Shown here one piece after another: positions 49,771 to 60,713 of a stretch of DNA of 64,000 bases. The stretch lies in NCBI GenBank assembly GCA_936450465.1, contig OW388291.1, forward strand, positions 86,910,660 through 86,974,659, given 5' to 3'. The notes beneath the pieces are model-generated. The model had not been told where the DNA came from, searched no databases, and saw only the letters and a program-made list of their open reading frames with translations. This DNA comes from Gibbula magus (Eukaryota; Mollusca; Gastropoda; Trochida; Trochidae). Numbering within the stretch: position 1 is the stretch's first letter; each line of letters starts with the position of its first letter. The translations under genes and the position numbers were made by a program.

Positions 49771-49874
49771 CCGTTTGTATTGAACTCGAAGCTGTTTCGA
49801 AGCGGAGGAACAACTCTTTCTTCTAACTTGTTGTTCCTCCGCTTCCATGACATCTTCTCGTTCAATACAAACGG
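49771..49874. repeat. Nested inverted repeat
   Basis: The outer arms are ccgtttgtattgaac (49,771-49,785) and its complement (49,860-49,874). The inner arms are gaagcggaggaacaa (49,799-49,813) and its complement (49,831-49,845). It could be a small foldback element. Confidence 0.8.
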
Positions 49875-50160
49875 TGCAAATACACAGGTATGATGATTTA
49901 CATATGTACAGCTTTCAAAGTTAGAAAAAACGTGAAGCACACCGAGAGATGTACAAAATACTTCATCTGAAAATCCTGTTCCCTTTGATAACGTGGATCT
50001 CAACTAAATGTTTCTTTATATTTGTAAAAATTTTAAAGTTGTGACACATGGGGTAATTTGAATGTATCGGTACATTTTAGAGTGTGTCAAATGTACAAGA
50101 TACGCTGATTTATGTTCATATAAATGGGTGTTCTGCCAAATAAACAATGACACGACATAA

Positions 50161-50280
50161 TGGTGTACGGTTGAAATAATGACCGCAGACCGAGTGAATA
50201 TCTGTGATAACCATCGAGCGGTACGCGAGATGGTTATCACAGATATTCACGAGGTCGAGGTCATTATTTCACATACACCA
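50161..50280. repeat. Imperfect 50-bp inverted repeat
   Basis: The arms contain gtgaatatctgtgataacc and its complement, plus ttgaaataatgacc and its complement, ending tggtgta/tacacca. It is a MITE-like foldback. Confidence 0.8.
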
Positions 50281-50471
50281 CATGGTTATGATTGACAAAG
50301 TGACAAGTCGTTTTTATTTTCATTAATATAAATACGAAACAGTTACTTTAATTGAACGTTTTGAAATAGTTGTAATGTTGTAATGCTTGAGTGAATTCTA
50401 CTCTAAACATTGCTTCAACATCACGTGTACACTTCGCGAAATTCACGTGCAAATCGAGTCGTGTACATTCA

Positions 50472-50915
50472 CAGTCTGATTAAAATCGACCTTGTTCCGA
50501 GGAATAAAATTTGCAAAATTTTGCATCTGCCGGGATACGAACAGGTTCTGTAGATTCCTCGCCACAAGGTCTGAGAACACCCCGTATAGACGTGTGTTCA
50601 GAACCAGTTTAGCGCAGCCAAAACCCAGTCAAATAGCTGACCAATCACATCATAGTATTTAAACGGTTGCGGTTTTGAAAGCATTCGGAACAGACAAAAG
50701 GATAGCTGTTTGGAGTTATCTGCCCCTAGTTTCTCGCACCGAAAGCATTTGTTGGGCATCTTTTGATTGGCTAGCTGAATTGCGCCCGAACACGCTAGTG
50801 TACGGGGTGCTTTCAGACGGTTTGGCGTGGAAACCCACGAACGAGTTCGTATCCCGGTAGATGCACTATTTTGCATTTTTTATTCCACGGAAAACCGTCG
50901 ATTTTAATCAGACTG
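50472..50915. mobile_element. Mutator-like non-autonomous element with 71-bp TIRs
   Basis: Terminal inverted repeats start cagtctgattaaaatcgac and are about 71 bp long (50,472-50,542 and 50,845-50,915). The 444-bp element is flanked by 10-bp direct repeats, tgtacattca (50,462-50,471 and 50,916-50,925). Long TIRs with a 9-10 bp duplication are typical of MULEs. The 62-92-codon open frames inside show no transposase motifs. Confidence 0.8.
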
Positions 50916-50925
50916 TGTACATTCA

Positions 50926-52701
50926 TTGTTGTCAAACAGAAATTTCTAGCAAGTAACCAACTGTTTATTTTCGTTTTTTTCTACAGAAACTACATAACCT
51001 TTTCTTTGAATATATATGCAATAAAGATGATTTTTTCAAAATAAAACAAACATTTATAAGATTGTTTTTGACAACATATTCTGTTTTAACAAGCCATTCA
51101 GTCCATGACCAACTATCAACTGGCGTTAAGCGAACACCGTGGCTGCACGGACGTTGTTCATTGCATCTTGTGATGCACGGACATCATGAATGTCATGTTG
51201 CCAAGCTAAGTTTCTAACTTCACGTGCTGCACACAATCAAAAGCGCGTGGTTGCGAGGAAGTGGCCAAAATGGAGTGGTCTGATGTTTCAAACAATAGTA
51301 CACATAATACGTGTTTCAAGGTCTGTTCGGAGCGAAATGAAGGTGAGTTACATTGTATTTGACACTAATTCATTTTCTGTTTAACCGTATTTGACATTTT
51401 AGCTCATGTAATAGGGCGTTTTCGAAGGACCAAACTAAATATAAACATGTTCACGATAGTGTTTCATTCATAATATCATACAACTTTGCTTGACAAATCG
51501 TAATAATGATTTTCACCAGGGCGTGGGATGATTGTCTTTACCATTTTGACATTACCGTCTCGTATACCTTTGCATGTCATTTTCAATGACTTCAACAATG
51601 AATAGCTCGTTTTCGATACTCAATATCGAGTGTTAAATTAATATCGTTGATTTTCTTGCTATCAAAATTTGTAATTTTATCATTTAGATATTCCGTAAAT
51701 ATTCTGCTATTAAAGATGCATCTAGTATTGTTTCATTATATTTTGTTTGGGTTTAATACGTGCGGATTTAAGTTCAAATAGATTCACTCAACTTGCATAC
51801 CCATCCCCAATCGTCAAATATATCATAACTAATAGTTTCCAATTTAAATCGAGCAACATCATTATACATGTGTAGAAACCGAAACTACACGTGCCATTTT
51901 CATGTACAATAGTCATGACCTATTCAACATTATCAACCATAATTTGTCCTGATGTTTTGAGTCGATTATCACCAAAACGGCAATTTTCGGCAACAGTCAG
52001 TACTTCCAGATAAAATAACACCATTTTTAAATTTGGCATATGTGACCCCAAACGACACAATGGATGCACTTTTAAGTAAAGTAAAAGTAAGTAGCCTATA
52101 TCACACATACACAAGTCTACAAAGCTAATACAAGATGAGACATCAGAAACATCCCCCAACGATTCATTCATCATGAGTCTGTTACTATATGTGTCACTTT
52201 TGCTTGTTTCAGGGACAACCAAACGAATTTAGCTGGAGTCGTCATTAAGAAAAGACAGCATCAAAGTTGACGATCAACTGGATTGCTTGAAAAGGGATCT
52301 TTCCGTGTTATTGACCATTGTTTTGTGCCATTTCCTGTAGTTGCAGAGAGGACCACCATCGATAGTGTGTGCTGAATTACGGGATATTAACAAACTAAGT
52401 GACTCATTTAATTGAACTTATAAAAAGGATAACAAGAATATGTGTGTAAACATGTAATATGAAATTAAAATGATGGTAAATAAATTATGTGGATTCTGTA
52501 TCATGTTTTCTTTCATATACACGTATTTGTGACCTTTGATATTCTTTAAATCAGCTTTTGTCGTATTTTATGTAAACTAAATGAAAATATTGGCATGACA
52601 AAACTGGCTGAAAAAAATAATGTAAAGAATGTCGAAAGTCACAAATAGAGGCAAAGGGTCATTTAGACCCGCAAGCCGAGGGTAAGTTTTTTTTCGAGGT
52701 G
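50926..52701. other. Spacer with a partial dispersed repeat
   Basis: Bases 51,735-51,900 resemble the element at 61,183 (cactcaacttgcatac and gtagaaaccgaaac blocks). No gene was recognised. Confidence 0.45.
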
Positions 52702-52816
52702 CGATATGGTGAATATGGCGAGGCGAAGCCGAGACATGTTCACCATATCGAATCGAGAGGTCGGTTATCACGAGGTTGGTTATCTGATAACCAACCTCTT
52801 GATAACCGACCTCTCG
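52702..52816. repeat. Double hairpin repeat
   Basis: The first stem is cgatatggtgaa (52,702-52,713) with ttcaccatatcg (52,739-52,750). The second has 31-bp arms (52,754-52,784 and 52,786-52,816) with one mismatch and a 1-nt loop, made of ggtcggttatca and ggttggttatc blocks. Confidence 0.85.
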
Positions 52817-52838
52817 GTAGCTTGGAGGTCGGTTATCT

Positions 52839-54351
52839 AAAAATAACTACCTCTGATATTGACCTGATAACCACACCACGTGGTGTATATGTATTTACAC
52901 TGTTATATGATATATGGTACGGTCCAGTTATTCCGTTCATCCTCTATTCATTAAACAAGCTTATATATCTACGCATTGTCATCAGGATATGGTGAGTGTT
53001 CAGACAACGCTTAGTTTAGTGTATGTCAGGTTGTCCATAGGGAATACATCTGCTCAAGTCACAAGCCATATAGATTACATGTATATACTAACATGTGTTT
53101 CTTTACGATTTGCTCTATTTCACCAGTTAGTGAGAGGCTCCAGGTACATATGAGTTGATAACTACTGTAATTGTAAGATGATAATCTTTTAAATCGTCCA
53201 CTACAAAACTAACTTAAGAAACTGAACGAGAAATATGAACTTTCCATGCTACCAATTCGTTTTGAGTTTTGTTGCCAGACGTCAAGACGTCGAGATGTAT
53301 TTTTCATATTTCCCAGTCTATCAAGGGTCATTGCCTACTGACAATTGACGTTAGATCTCATTACATATTTGTGGTATGCTATGAAAAGGGTCAAGTGGTA
53401 AGGTGTTATTGCATTTTGTCCATGCTGACGTCACTCTGTTGTTAATATTATAATAAGTTGATAAGTTTCAACGAAGTCGCTCACTTGTATTTTTGGTTAC
53501 ATCTACATTTTACTACGAGTTCTTTTTCGTGTGTTTTTTCTCGGTATATATGTGTACAGCATTAAACGTCTCCAACATACAACTTTAATTTGTATGTGTT
53601 TTGGCCAATAGGGAAACCCGTCATTGTGGGATTGAAAACCCTCATAGCAGACACCAATCATCAGCACCGACTATTCCAACAGCTCACCAACCATAACTGC
53701 ATACCTGTACATAAAATGCGACCGAGTGTATTAATGCTTTCAGTACCAAATGTTCGGTGTTTGTGGTACATTTTATCTGCATGGACACACGTTATGCATT
53801 TTGATTCAATTATTAATCGATTAAAACATTAGCTTATAATGCTTGTTTGTTTAGATGGACGATGTAATCTATAGTATTTTCGTTTTGTTAGTTATTATTC
53901 ATTCAACAAATGTTAATGACGACACATTTGGTGGGTTTTGCTTTTTCTTAAATGTCCTTAAGTAGTTAAGCTCAAGTATGATTTGTATCGTATATTCAAA
54001 ATTTATAACACAACAACGTTTATTTGAATATAAATAAATAGCAATTGCTTTGCGTGAATCTGATTCGCTGAACACTGTCACAGGGATTCAGTTCATACCT
54101 GCATAAACTTAATTTCGTGACGTCACATCAAATTTAGCCACGCCCCCATGACGTGAGGTTCATGGCACGTTGCGTCGTGGATTTTCCTTGGCTGATGAAC
54201 GCGTTGTAGGCGGGGCTAATAATCCAATGACGTTTTGATTTGACATCTTCTGTCTTCATACGCGTAAATAGTACAGCTCTAATTATTACAAATTTGTGTA
54301 TTGTGAGAATTGAAACCTTTTCAAAACATCGGGTACGAGTATATTTTTTAT
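52839..54351. other. Spacer, no gene recognised
   Basis: Small open frames have no similarity I recognise. Confidence 0.4.
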
Positions 54352-54494
54352 AAGAGTTGACTTCAAAATTTATTAAGTTCATGGAGGCAAAACTTAAAAA
54401 ACACTGTGCAACCTTGGCGTAAATCCGCGTAGTTTGCACAGCGTTTTTTAAGTTTATACCTCCATGAACTTAATAAATTTTGAAGTCAATTCTT
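54352..54494. repeat. About 60-bp inverted repeat
   Basis: The arms contain 'gacttcaaaatttattaagt', 'tcatggagg' and 'cttaaaaaac', and are reverse complements with a few mismatches around a 20-nt spacer. A foldback or MITE is likely. Confidence 0.85.
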
Positions 54495-55248
54495 AAGTAA
54501 TCTGGCAGTAACCAAATAAACACTCAATGAATATTTATATAATGATTGAATGAAATTATATAGAGGATATCTGTCTTTTCTTGACTAATACCATGTTTAC
54601 TCATCGAGTGAGGTAGAAAGGTTATATTTTTCACGAGTGGCGCAGCGGAATTACCATCGTGAGCAGAATTACCAAGACCTACTCTATTTATTGGTTGCAA
54701 TTCGTGACAAGTTGTTTAACATACGTTAACATGATAATCAACGCAACTGTCTTAATGCCACACAATATCGTTAAGGTAAGTCAACAGAGATTACAATATT
54801 TAAATTTGAAAGCTTGCAGGGGTAATAAAAATCATTGTTATTATGTTCCAAATGATTTCTTGGAATGCATGAAACAGCTCTAGTGATCTAGGAAATGCGT
54901 ATTTGTGAGAAGTGTTTCAAGAATCTTTAAAAAAAGAACATATAGAACATATATTTTGATTAATTATTATTAACATAATAGCTAATATTTGGGTTACAAG
55001 GTAGCTTTATCATTTGGTTGAATTTTACTGCGAAAATAGTCGACATCCTGAAAACCGTTTAGTTTCTAGAATATATGCATAAGAGCAATTGACTTAAAAC
55101 AATTCTGCCTATCCTTCAAGTGTCATTTTACCAACTTACATTAAACACATGAGGGAATAGTGCACTACTGTTTTTGTAAAATTTACATGTCATGTCAAAG
55201 TGACATCCAGTGTTTTTTTCATAATATTGTTTTTGGTTTAGAACCACC
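54495..55248. other. Spacer left of the BEL element
   Basis: Nothing coding was recognised. At 54,640 a 16-nt match to the initiator tRNA A-box region occurs but no tRNA fold follows. Confidence 0.4.
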
Positions 55249-55253
55249 ATATG

Positions 55254-55819
55254 TGGACGGAAGACATGTTCCCGTCCGTTGAAGCAGTGCTCAAAAACGC
55301 ACCCTGCTTCGCGGAAAATTGTTTGATTTTTGTACGCCATTTTGTTTTGGATTGTGCTTGACACATCTTTGCCAACAGCCGTGCGAGGAGGGTGTCTCCT
55401 CTCCTCGTTCTATATTGTTATGTCCTTTTGGACATAGCTGTTGACCTATTTTGTAGCATTGATCGCCAACAGCCGTGCGAGGGGAATGTTTTCCTTCTCG
55501 TTCTATATTGTTATGTCCTTTTGGACATAGCTGTTGGACGATATTCTTGTAGTACTTCTTGAAATCAACAGCCGTGCGAGGAGGGTGTTTTCCCTTCTCG
55601 TTCTATTTTGTTATGTCGTTTTGGACATAGCTGTTGACCTATTCTTGTTGTACATTTTGTAATCAACAGCCGTGCGAGGAGGGTGTTTTCCTTCCTCGTT
55701 CTATTTTGTTATGTCGTTTTGGACATAGCTGTTGACAACTTCTTGTATCTTGGTTTGAATAAAACTTAAACCTTATATCACTTTTGGTCATTTATTAAAA
55801 ACGCTTCCACTGCCGACCA
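55254..55819 (+). repeat. 5' LTR (566 bp)
   Basis: It starts tggacggaagacatgttccc and ends cactgccgacca. It contains four tandem units of about 98 bp, each bounded by caacagc and gctgttg, with an inner tatgtc-tttt-gacata stem. AATAAA at 55,758-55,763 is a candidate polyadenylation signal. Confidence 0.95.
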
Positions 55820-55822
55820 AAT

Positions 55823-55840
55823 TGGTAGCAGAGCGTGGTT
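55823..55840 (+). promoter_or_regulatory. Primer-binding site
   Basis: Three bases after the LTR, tggtagcagag matches the complement of the 3' end of animal initiator tRNA-Met over 11 bases. The primer identity is an inference. Confidence 0.6.
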
Positions 55841-56009
55841 GTCATGGGACCACCTCTTTCAGAAATGTGAAAACCTGAACAAAACATTTGAACTGCTTGT
55901 TATGTCACACTTGGGTGACTGAATGTATTTTTGAACATCAGGTCATTGAATTGTTTATGTCACAGGTAAGTGACTTATTGGCATATTGAATAGACAACTG
56001 TTTGTTACA

Positions 56010-59000
56010 ATGTCACAGACGGGTGACGAGTTGGGTACTGATGAAGGTAACGTTGAGTTATCTAATGACATGGCAGCCGAGAGACGCATTCGGTTGCAAA
56101 ATGACATTTTTGAGTTAAAGCGGCAAAAGGTTATAGTGAAATCTGCTTTTACTAAATCAAAAAATGCACTTGAGAGACTTGTGAGTGAAGTAGGGCTACC
56201 ATCACACAGTGATGTCCTTGATGCTATTGATAAAGTGTGTGACTGTGAAAGTAGGGCAATTGATATCGTGATGAGGCTATCTGAGCTTTATCAAGAGGCA
56301 AACCAAGTAGAAAATGCTGGTAAAACATTTGATGAATTAGAGACAATTGAACTCACTGGAAGCGAAGCTCAAGACAGAGCACATGCATTTCTTAGGTCTT
56401 TAACTGCATCATTTTCTGACACTTCCAGTACGCATGCATCATACATGACCAAATCAAATGTCAAGGCATCTAAAAAACACTTGGTTGATCAAAAGCAGAG
56501 TCTACATTCTGAATTAAAAGTTTCACAACAAACTCAGATAGCACAAAACGATGGTGAACAAACACAACCAAAACTGATTGATCACAGTCAGGTTGAGACA
56601 GACCGGCAGTCTAACATATCCAACGCTCATCGTGAGCAACTGAGGCCTCAGGCTTCCAGAGGTTATGATCTGGGTAATGACATGTGGAAACAATTAAAAC
56701 GTGTTTCTATCCCTGTATTTTCGGGCGATACAAAGACCTATGAGAGTTGGAAGGCCGCGTTTATTGCTTGCATTGACAAGGCTCCTGCTACCCCTGAGTA
56801 CAAATTGTTGCAACTTCGTCAGTACGTAAGTGGGGATGCACTGAATGTCATTAAGGACCTAGGGCACAGTGCTGCAGCATACTCTGTTGCACTTGAACGT
56901 TTAGAGCGGAAATATGGTGGTCGTAGGCGCTATGTAGCATTGCAACTAGAACAGGTGACGAGTTTCAAACCAATCCGACTTGGTAATTCAAATGATGTTG
57001 CTAAGTTTGCTGACTTGCTTGACATTACTGTTGTCAATCTTCGAGATTGTGATCGGATAGAAGAGTTGGGCAACGGCTCACTCTATTCTCAGTTATTGAC
57101 CAAAATGACTGAACCAATGGTCGCACAATACCAGAGATGGATCTTTGATTCCCAATTACAAGAGTCTGTTGAGACTTTGCGCGAGTTTGTATTACAAGAG
57201 GCACATTTTCAGACCATTGCTTCTGAAGCTGTTCACGGGGTATCGAAAGGTAACAAATCAGACAAAGCAAGGAAACAAGGTGTTTTCTTTGGCGTTAGTC
57301 CGTCTCCTGATGAGTGTTGTCCAATATGCAAAGTGTCTGATCATACAATTTGGAAATGTAGGCAATTCAAAGAGATGACCGTTGAGGAAAGATGGAACAC
57401 TGCTAAAAAGTCGAATCTATGTTTCAGGTGTCTGAAAAGCAGTCACAATTCCAAAACTTGCTTGCGCCGTGCTAAATGTGGTATTGGTAATTGTCCAAAG
57501 TATCACAGTCGTTTCCTTCACTATAATGCGCAGTCGCAAACACCCCCATCTGTAGCTTCACCGTCCGCAAGTCAAAGTGCTTCACATACCGCACAGGATT
57601 GCATTGGTCCATCCACTGGTACAACTTTGTCGTCATGCAGTTCGTCTTACTCCACAATATCATTGCGAACAGTTCCTGTTGTGGTTAGGAATGGCAATGT
57701 TGAAATCGTTCTGAATGCCCTGCTTGATGATGCCAGCACTCAAACCTACATCAACGAAGATGTTGCGTCACAATTGGGCATATCAGGTCAACTGCAAAGT
57801 GTGTCTGTAAATGTCATTGATGGACATAAGAAAACACTTCAGTCAATGGAAGTGGAATTTCAATTAGAAAGTTTGGATAAGTCTGTGGCGATGACAATGT
57901 CTGCTATGACTACAAGACAGGTCACGGGTAAACTCAAGGCAATTGATTGGCAGAAATATGCCTCGAGGTACAAACATTTGCAAAGTATCCCTTTTCAAAA
58001 GGTAAAATCTCCACACACAGTAGATTTACTGATTGGTTTAGATTACTTTGAATTGCACAGGTCATATGAAGATGTTGTAGGCAATGAAGGTGAACCTATG
58101 GCAAGGCTTACACCTCTTGGCTGGACATGTGTCGGGTCCATTTCTCCTCACAGTGGTGCTTCTTCATTAGTGACTTACTTTACTGACAACTGTGACACGT
58201 TAACGCAAATGTTGCACAAGTTTTGGGAAGTAGATCAGTTTACTTCTAGTCCTATACCTCTGAGTAAGGTTGACATGTCTATCGTGGAATCAGTTAGACA
58301 GACTGTTGAGCACCATGATGATAGATACCAGATTGGCATCCCTTGGAAAGGGGATCCTTCATCACTTCCTGATAACTATGCAGTTGCTCACAAGCGATTG
58401 TGTTGCACTGAGAAAAAGTTAGCTAAGGACAATGTAGTTGCTGAGATGTATGATAAGGTGATTTCTGATTATGAAAAGAAAGGTTACATTGAACCAGTGA
58501 TGCCTGACGACAAACATGCTTCTTGGTATCTTCCTCATTTTCCTGTCATACGTCCACAAAGAACCACCACAAAGGTTCGGATTGTATTTGACGCCTCGGC
58601 AAAGTGTCAAGGTGTATCCCTCAATGATATGATTCATCAAGGTCCCAACCTTCAAGGTGATTTGTTTCACATACCCTTGAGATTCAGGAAAAACCCAATT
58701 GCTCTTGTGTGTGACATATCTGAGATGTACCTTCAGATAGGCATACAGCCAAAGGACCAGCAATTCTTCCGATTCCTTTGGAGAAACGCTAAACAAAAGA
58801 ATGAAATCCAGATTTACGAATTCAAACGTGTTGTTTTCGGCATGAATGCATCTCCCTTTCTAGCTCAGTTTATATCACAAGAAAATGCTAGAACCTTTGA
58901 GCACTTGTATCCCAGGGCGGCTGAAACAGTCCTCAAGTCAACCTATATGGATGATGGGTTAGATTCTGTTTGTGAAACAGCTGTAGCAATTGATTTGTAT

Positions 59001-60251
59001 AAGCAACTTACCAGTCTTTGGGCTAAGGCTGGAATGAAGGCAAGAAAGTGGCTATCCAATTCACCTGAGGTTCTTGAGGCAATTCCTGTTGAAGCAAGAG
59101 CATCCGAAGTTGATATCACGAATGATGAACTTCCTTCTGTGCAGACTTTGGGTCTGACATGGATATCCAGCGATGATGAATTTGGTTTTAAGTTCTCAGA
59201 TATCCAATCCAACTTGGTTCAAACAAAAATAGGTTTCCTCAAGGAAACTGCTAAGATCTTCGACCCTCTTGGTTTTCTTGCGCCGTTCCATATTCGAGCT
59301 AAGATGATCTTACAGAAAATGTGGTTGGCTGGAGTTGACTGGGATGATGAATTGAATTCTAGTCTTAGAAATGAGACCGAAGAATGGTCAAGTGAAGTTC
59401 CTTTGTTGTCAACTGTCAGGTTTCCTAGATGCATTCGATTGACCCCTGAAATAGAAGATACTCACCTTCACGTGTTTGTAGACGCATCTCAGGATGCCTA
59501 TGGAGCTGTTGTGTATGATGTTAAGTCCTACAAATCTGGGCAAACGTCAAGTCGTCTTGTTGCAGCAAAAAGTAGGGTTGCTCCACTTAAGGCAATCAGT
59601 ATTCCCCGCTTAGAGCTGATGGCTGCAGTATTGGGTGTAAAGTTGATGTTGTCAATTTCACATGCCTTAGCAATTGACACTCCAGCTGTAATTTGGACAG
59701 ATAGCATGAATGTGCTCTTTTGGATAAAAAACCACAGCAGAAATTTTAAGACTTTTGTTGCAAATAGAGTTGGTTTCATTCAGGAAAACTCTGAACCTTT
59801 CCAGTGGAAACATGTCCCTTCTAAGCTTAATGCTGCTGACATACTTACCCGAGGCACGGTTGTGTCTGAATTGTTGACTGACGATTGGCACTGTGGACCT
59901 TCATTCCTGAGATTGGTGGGAATTTTGCTCCTGAATCTGTGGACCAGACATCGTTCAATCCCAGGAGAAGATGGCGCAGGATCCAGGAACTGGATGAAGG
60001 AATGGCTTCCTTCATTACAAGCCAGGAAGAAATGGTTCACGCCCAGTCGGGATCTTCGAGTGGATGACGTCGTAGTCGTGGTGTCGCCAGATTTGCCACG
60101 TGGGAAATGGAATCTAGGCCGGATTGTGAAGACCTGCCCTGGAAGAGATGATCACGTCAGAGTGGTGGACATCAATACAGCGAGAGGCGTTCTTCAGCGT
60201 CCGGTGACCAAGGTTTGTCCACTGGAGTGGACAAGCGAAGATGGAGCTTGA
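56010..60251 (+). CDS. BEL/Pao Gag-Pol polyprotein lacking integrase core
   Basis: This 1413-residue open frame starts at the first ATG (MSQTGDELGTDEG). In order: an N-terminal coiled Gag region; a Gag segment with VSIPVFSGDTKTYESWKAAF (about 228-250); zinc knuckles (CPICKVSDHTIWKC and CFRCLKSSHNSKTC, about 435-495); a retropepsin-like segment ALLDDASTQTYI (about 570); RT with VRIVFDAS and catalytic YMDD (979-982); RNase H with HVFVDASQDAYGAV and IWTDS (about 1150-1235); then GPSFL (about 1300). Normal BEL polyproteins next carry an H2C2 zinc finger and DDE integrase. Here the frame passes directly into a DUF5641-like tail (WLPSLQARKKW ... PRGKWNLGRI). Part of that domain's start (RRRWRRIQEL) survives in another frame at about 59,966-59,995, showing two deletions. 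Confidence 0.93.
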   Translation: MSQTGDELGTDEGNVELSNDMAAERRIRLQNDIFELKRQKVIVKSAFTKSKNALERLVSEVGLPSHSDVLDAIDKVCDCESRAIDIVMRLSELYQEANQVENAGKTFDELETIELTGSEAQDRAHAFLRSLTASFSDTSSTHASYMTKSNVKASKKHLVDQKQSLHSELKVSQQTQIAQNDGEQTQPKLIDHSQVETDRQSNISNAHREQLRPQASRGYDLGNDMWKQLKRVSIPVFSGDTKTYESWKAAFIACIDKAPATPEYKLLQLRQYVSGDALNVIKDLGHSAAAYSVALERLERKYGGRRRYVALQLEQVTSFKPIRLGNSNDVAKFADLLDITVVNLRDCDRIEELGNGSLYSQLLTKMTEPMVAQYQRWIFDSQLQESVETLREFVLQEAHFQTIASEAVHGVSKGNKSDKARKQGVFFGVSPSPDECCPICKVSDHTIWKCRQFKEMTVEERWNTAKKSNLCFRCLKSSHNSKTCLRRAKCGIGNCPKYHSRFLHYNAQSQTPPSVASPSASQSASHTAQDCIGPSTGTTLSSCSSSYSTISLRTVPVVVRNGNVEIVLNALLDDASTQTYINEDVASQLGISGQLQSVSVNVIDGHKKTLQSMEVEFQLESLDKSVAMTMSAMTTRQVTGKLKAIDWQKYASRYKHLQSIPFQKVKSPHTVDLLIGLDYFELHRSYEDVVGNEGEPMARLTPLGWTCVGSISPHSGASSLVTYFTDNCDTLTQMLHKFWEVDQFTSSPIPLSKVDMSIVESVRQTVEHHDDRYQIGIPWKGDPSSLPDNYAVAHKRLCCTEKKLAKDNVVAEMYDKVISDYEKKGYIEPVMPDDKHASWYLPHFPVIRPQRTTTKVRIVFDASAKCQGVSLNDMIHQGPNLQGDLFHIPLRFRKNPIALVCDISEMYLQIGIQPKDQQFFRFLWRNAKQKNEIQIYEFKRVVFGMNASPFLAQFISQENARTFEHLYPRAAETVLKSTYMDDGLDSVCETAVAIDLYKQLTSLWAKAGMKARKWLSNSPEVLEAIPVEARASEVDITNDELPSVQTLGLTWISSDDEFGFKFSDIQSNLVQTKIGFLKETAKIFDPLGFLAPFHIRAKMILQKMWLAGVDWDDELNSSLRNETEEWSSEVPLLSTVRFPRCIRLTPEIEDTHLHVFVDASQDAYGAVVYDVKSYKSGQTSSRLVAAKSRVAPLKAISIPRLELMAAVLGVKLMLSISHALAIDTPAVIWTDSMNVLFWIKNHSRNFKTFVANRVGFIQENSEPFQWKHVPSKLNAADILTRGTVVSELLTDDWHCGPSFLRLVGILLLNLWTRHRSIPGEDGAGSRNWMKEWLPSLQARKKWFTPSRDLRVDDVVVVVSPDLPRGKWNLGRIVKTCPGRDDHVRVVDINTARGVLQRPVTKVCPLEWTSEDGA

Positions 60252-60704
60252 TCAGCACGGAAACAGACGGCGATGGACGAGATGAACAGAAGAGGACAGG
60301 AGAAGAAATTGAAGACAGAAGAAATGTGTAAATAAGTGTAATTTTGATGGAGGATTCGTCGAAATTGTGTTTGTGTTAGTGTAAATGTGATTTTCAGAAG
60401 GACAGAAGATTCAAAAGGATTGAATATAAGTGAAATATGTAGAGTTATAGTATAAAAGTGTTTGATTTTCAGGTTATTCATGAGGATAATGAAATGAACT
60501 GTGTTGCTGAAAAAACTCTTTTTGAATTTGTGACTCTCTTTTTGGAACATTACTTTGCTGAACTGAAATTTATGTGTGCTGTTTCTTTCAGAAATGAACA
60601 ATTTTGGGTATATTTATGGAAAATTTGAATGTATAATATTGCTTGTTTTCAGGAAAGTTATGTTATTGTATATTTTGTGATGATAGTCCATGTTCTATCA
60701 TCGT

Positions 60705-60713
60705 AGGGGGGAA
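60705..60713 (+). promoter_or_regulatory. Polypurine tract
   Basis: aggggggaa directly precedes the 3' LTR, as needed for plus-strand priming. Confidence 0.75.

Noticed and set aside
54635..54665. Possible tRNA (gagtggcgcagcggaa)
   Set aside because: It matches about 16 nt of an initiator tRNA 5' part but no anticodon arm, T arm or acceptor pairing follows.
55986..56009. Upstream start of the BEL frame at 55,986
   Set aside because: That codon is TTG; the first ATG in frame is at 56,010.
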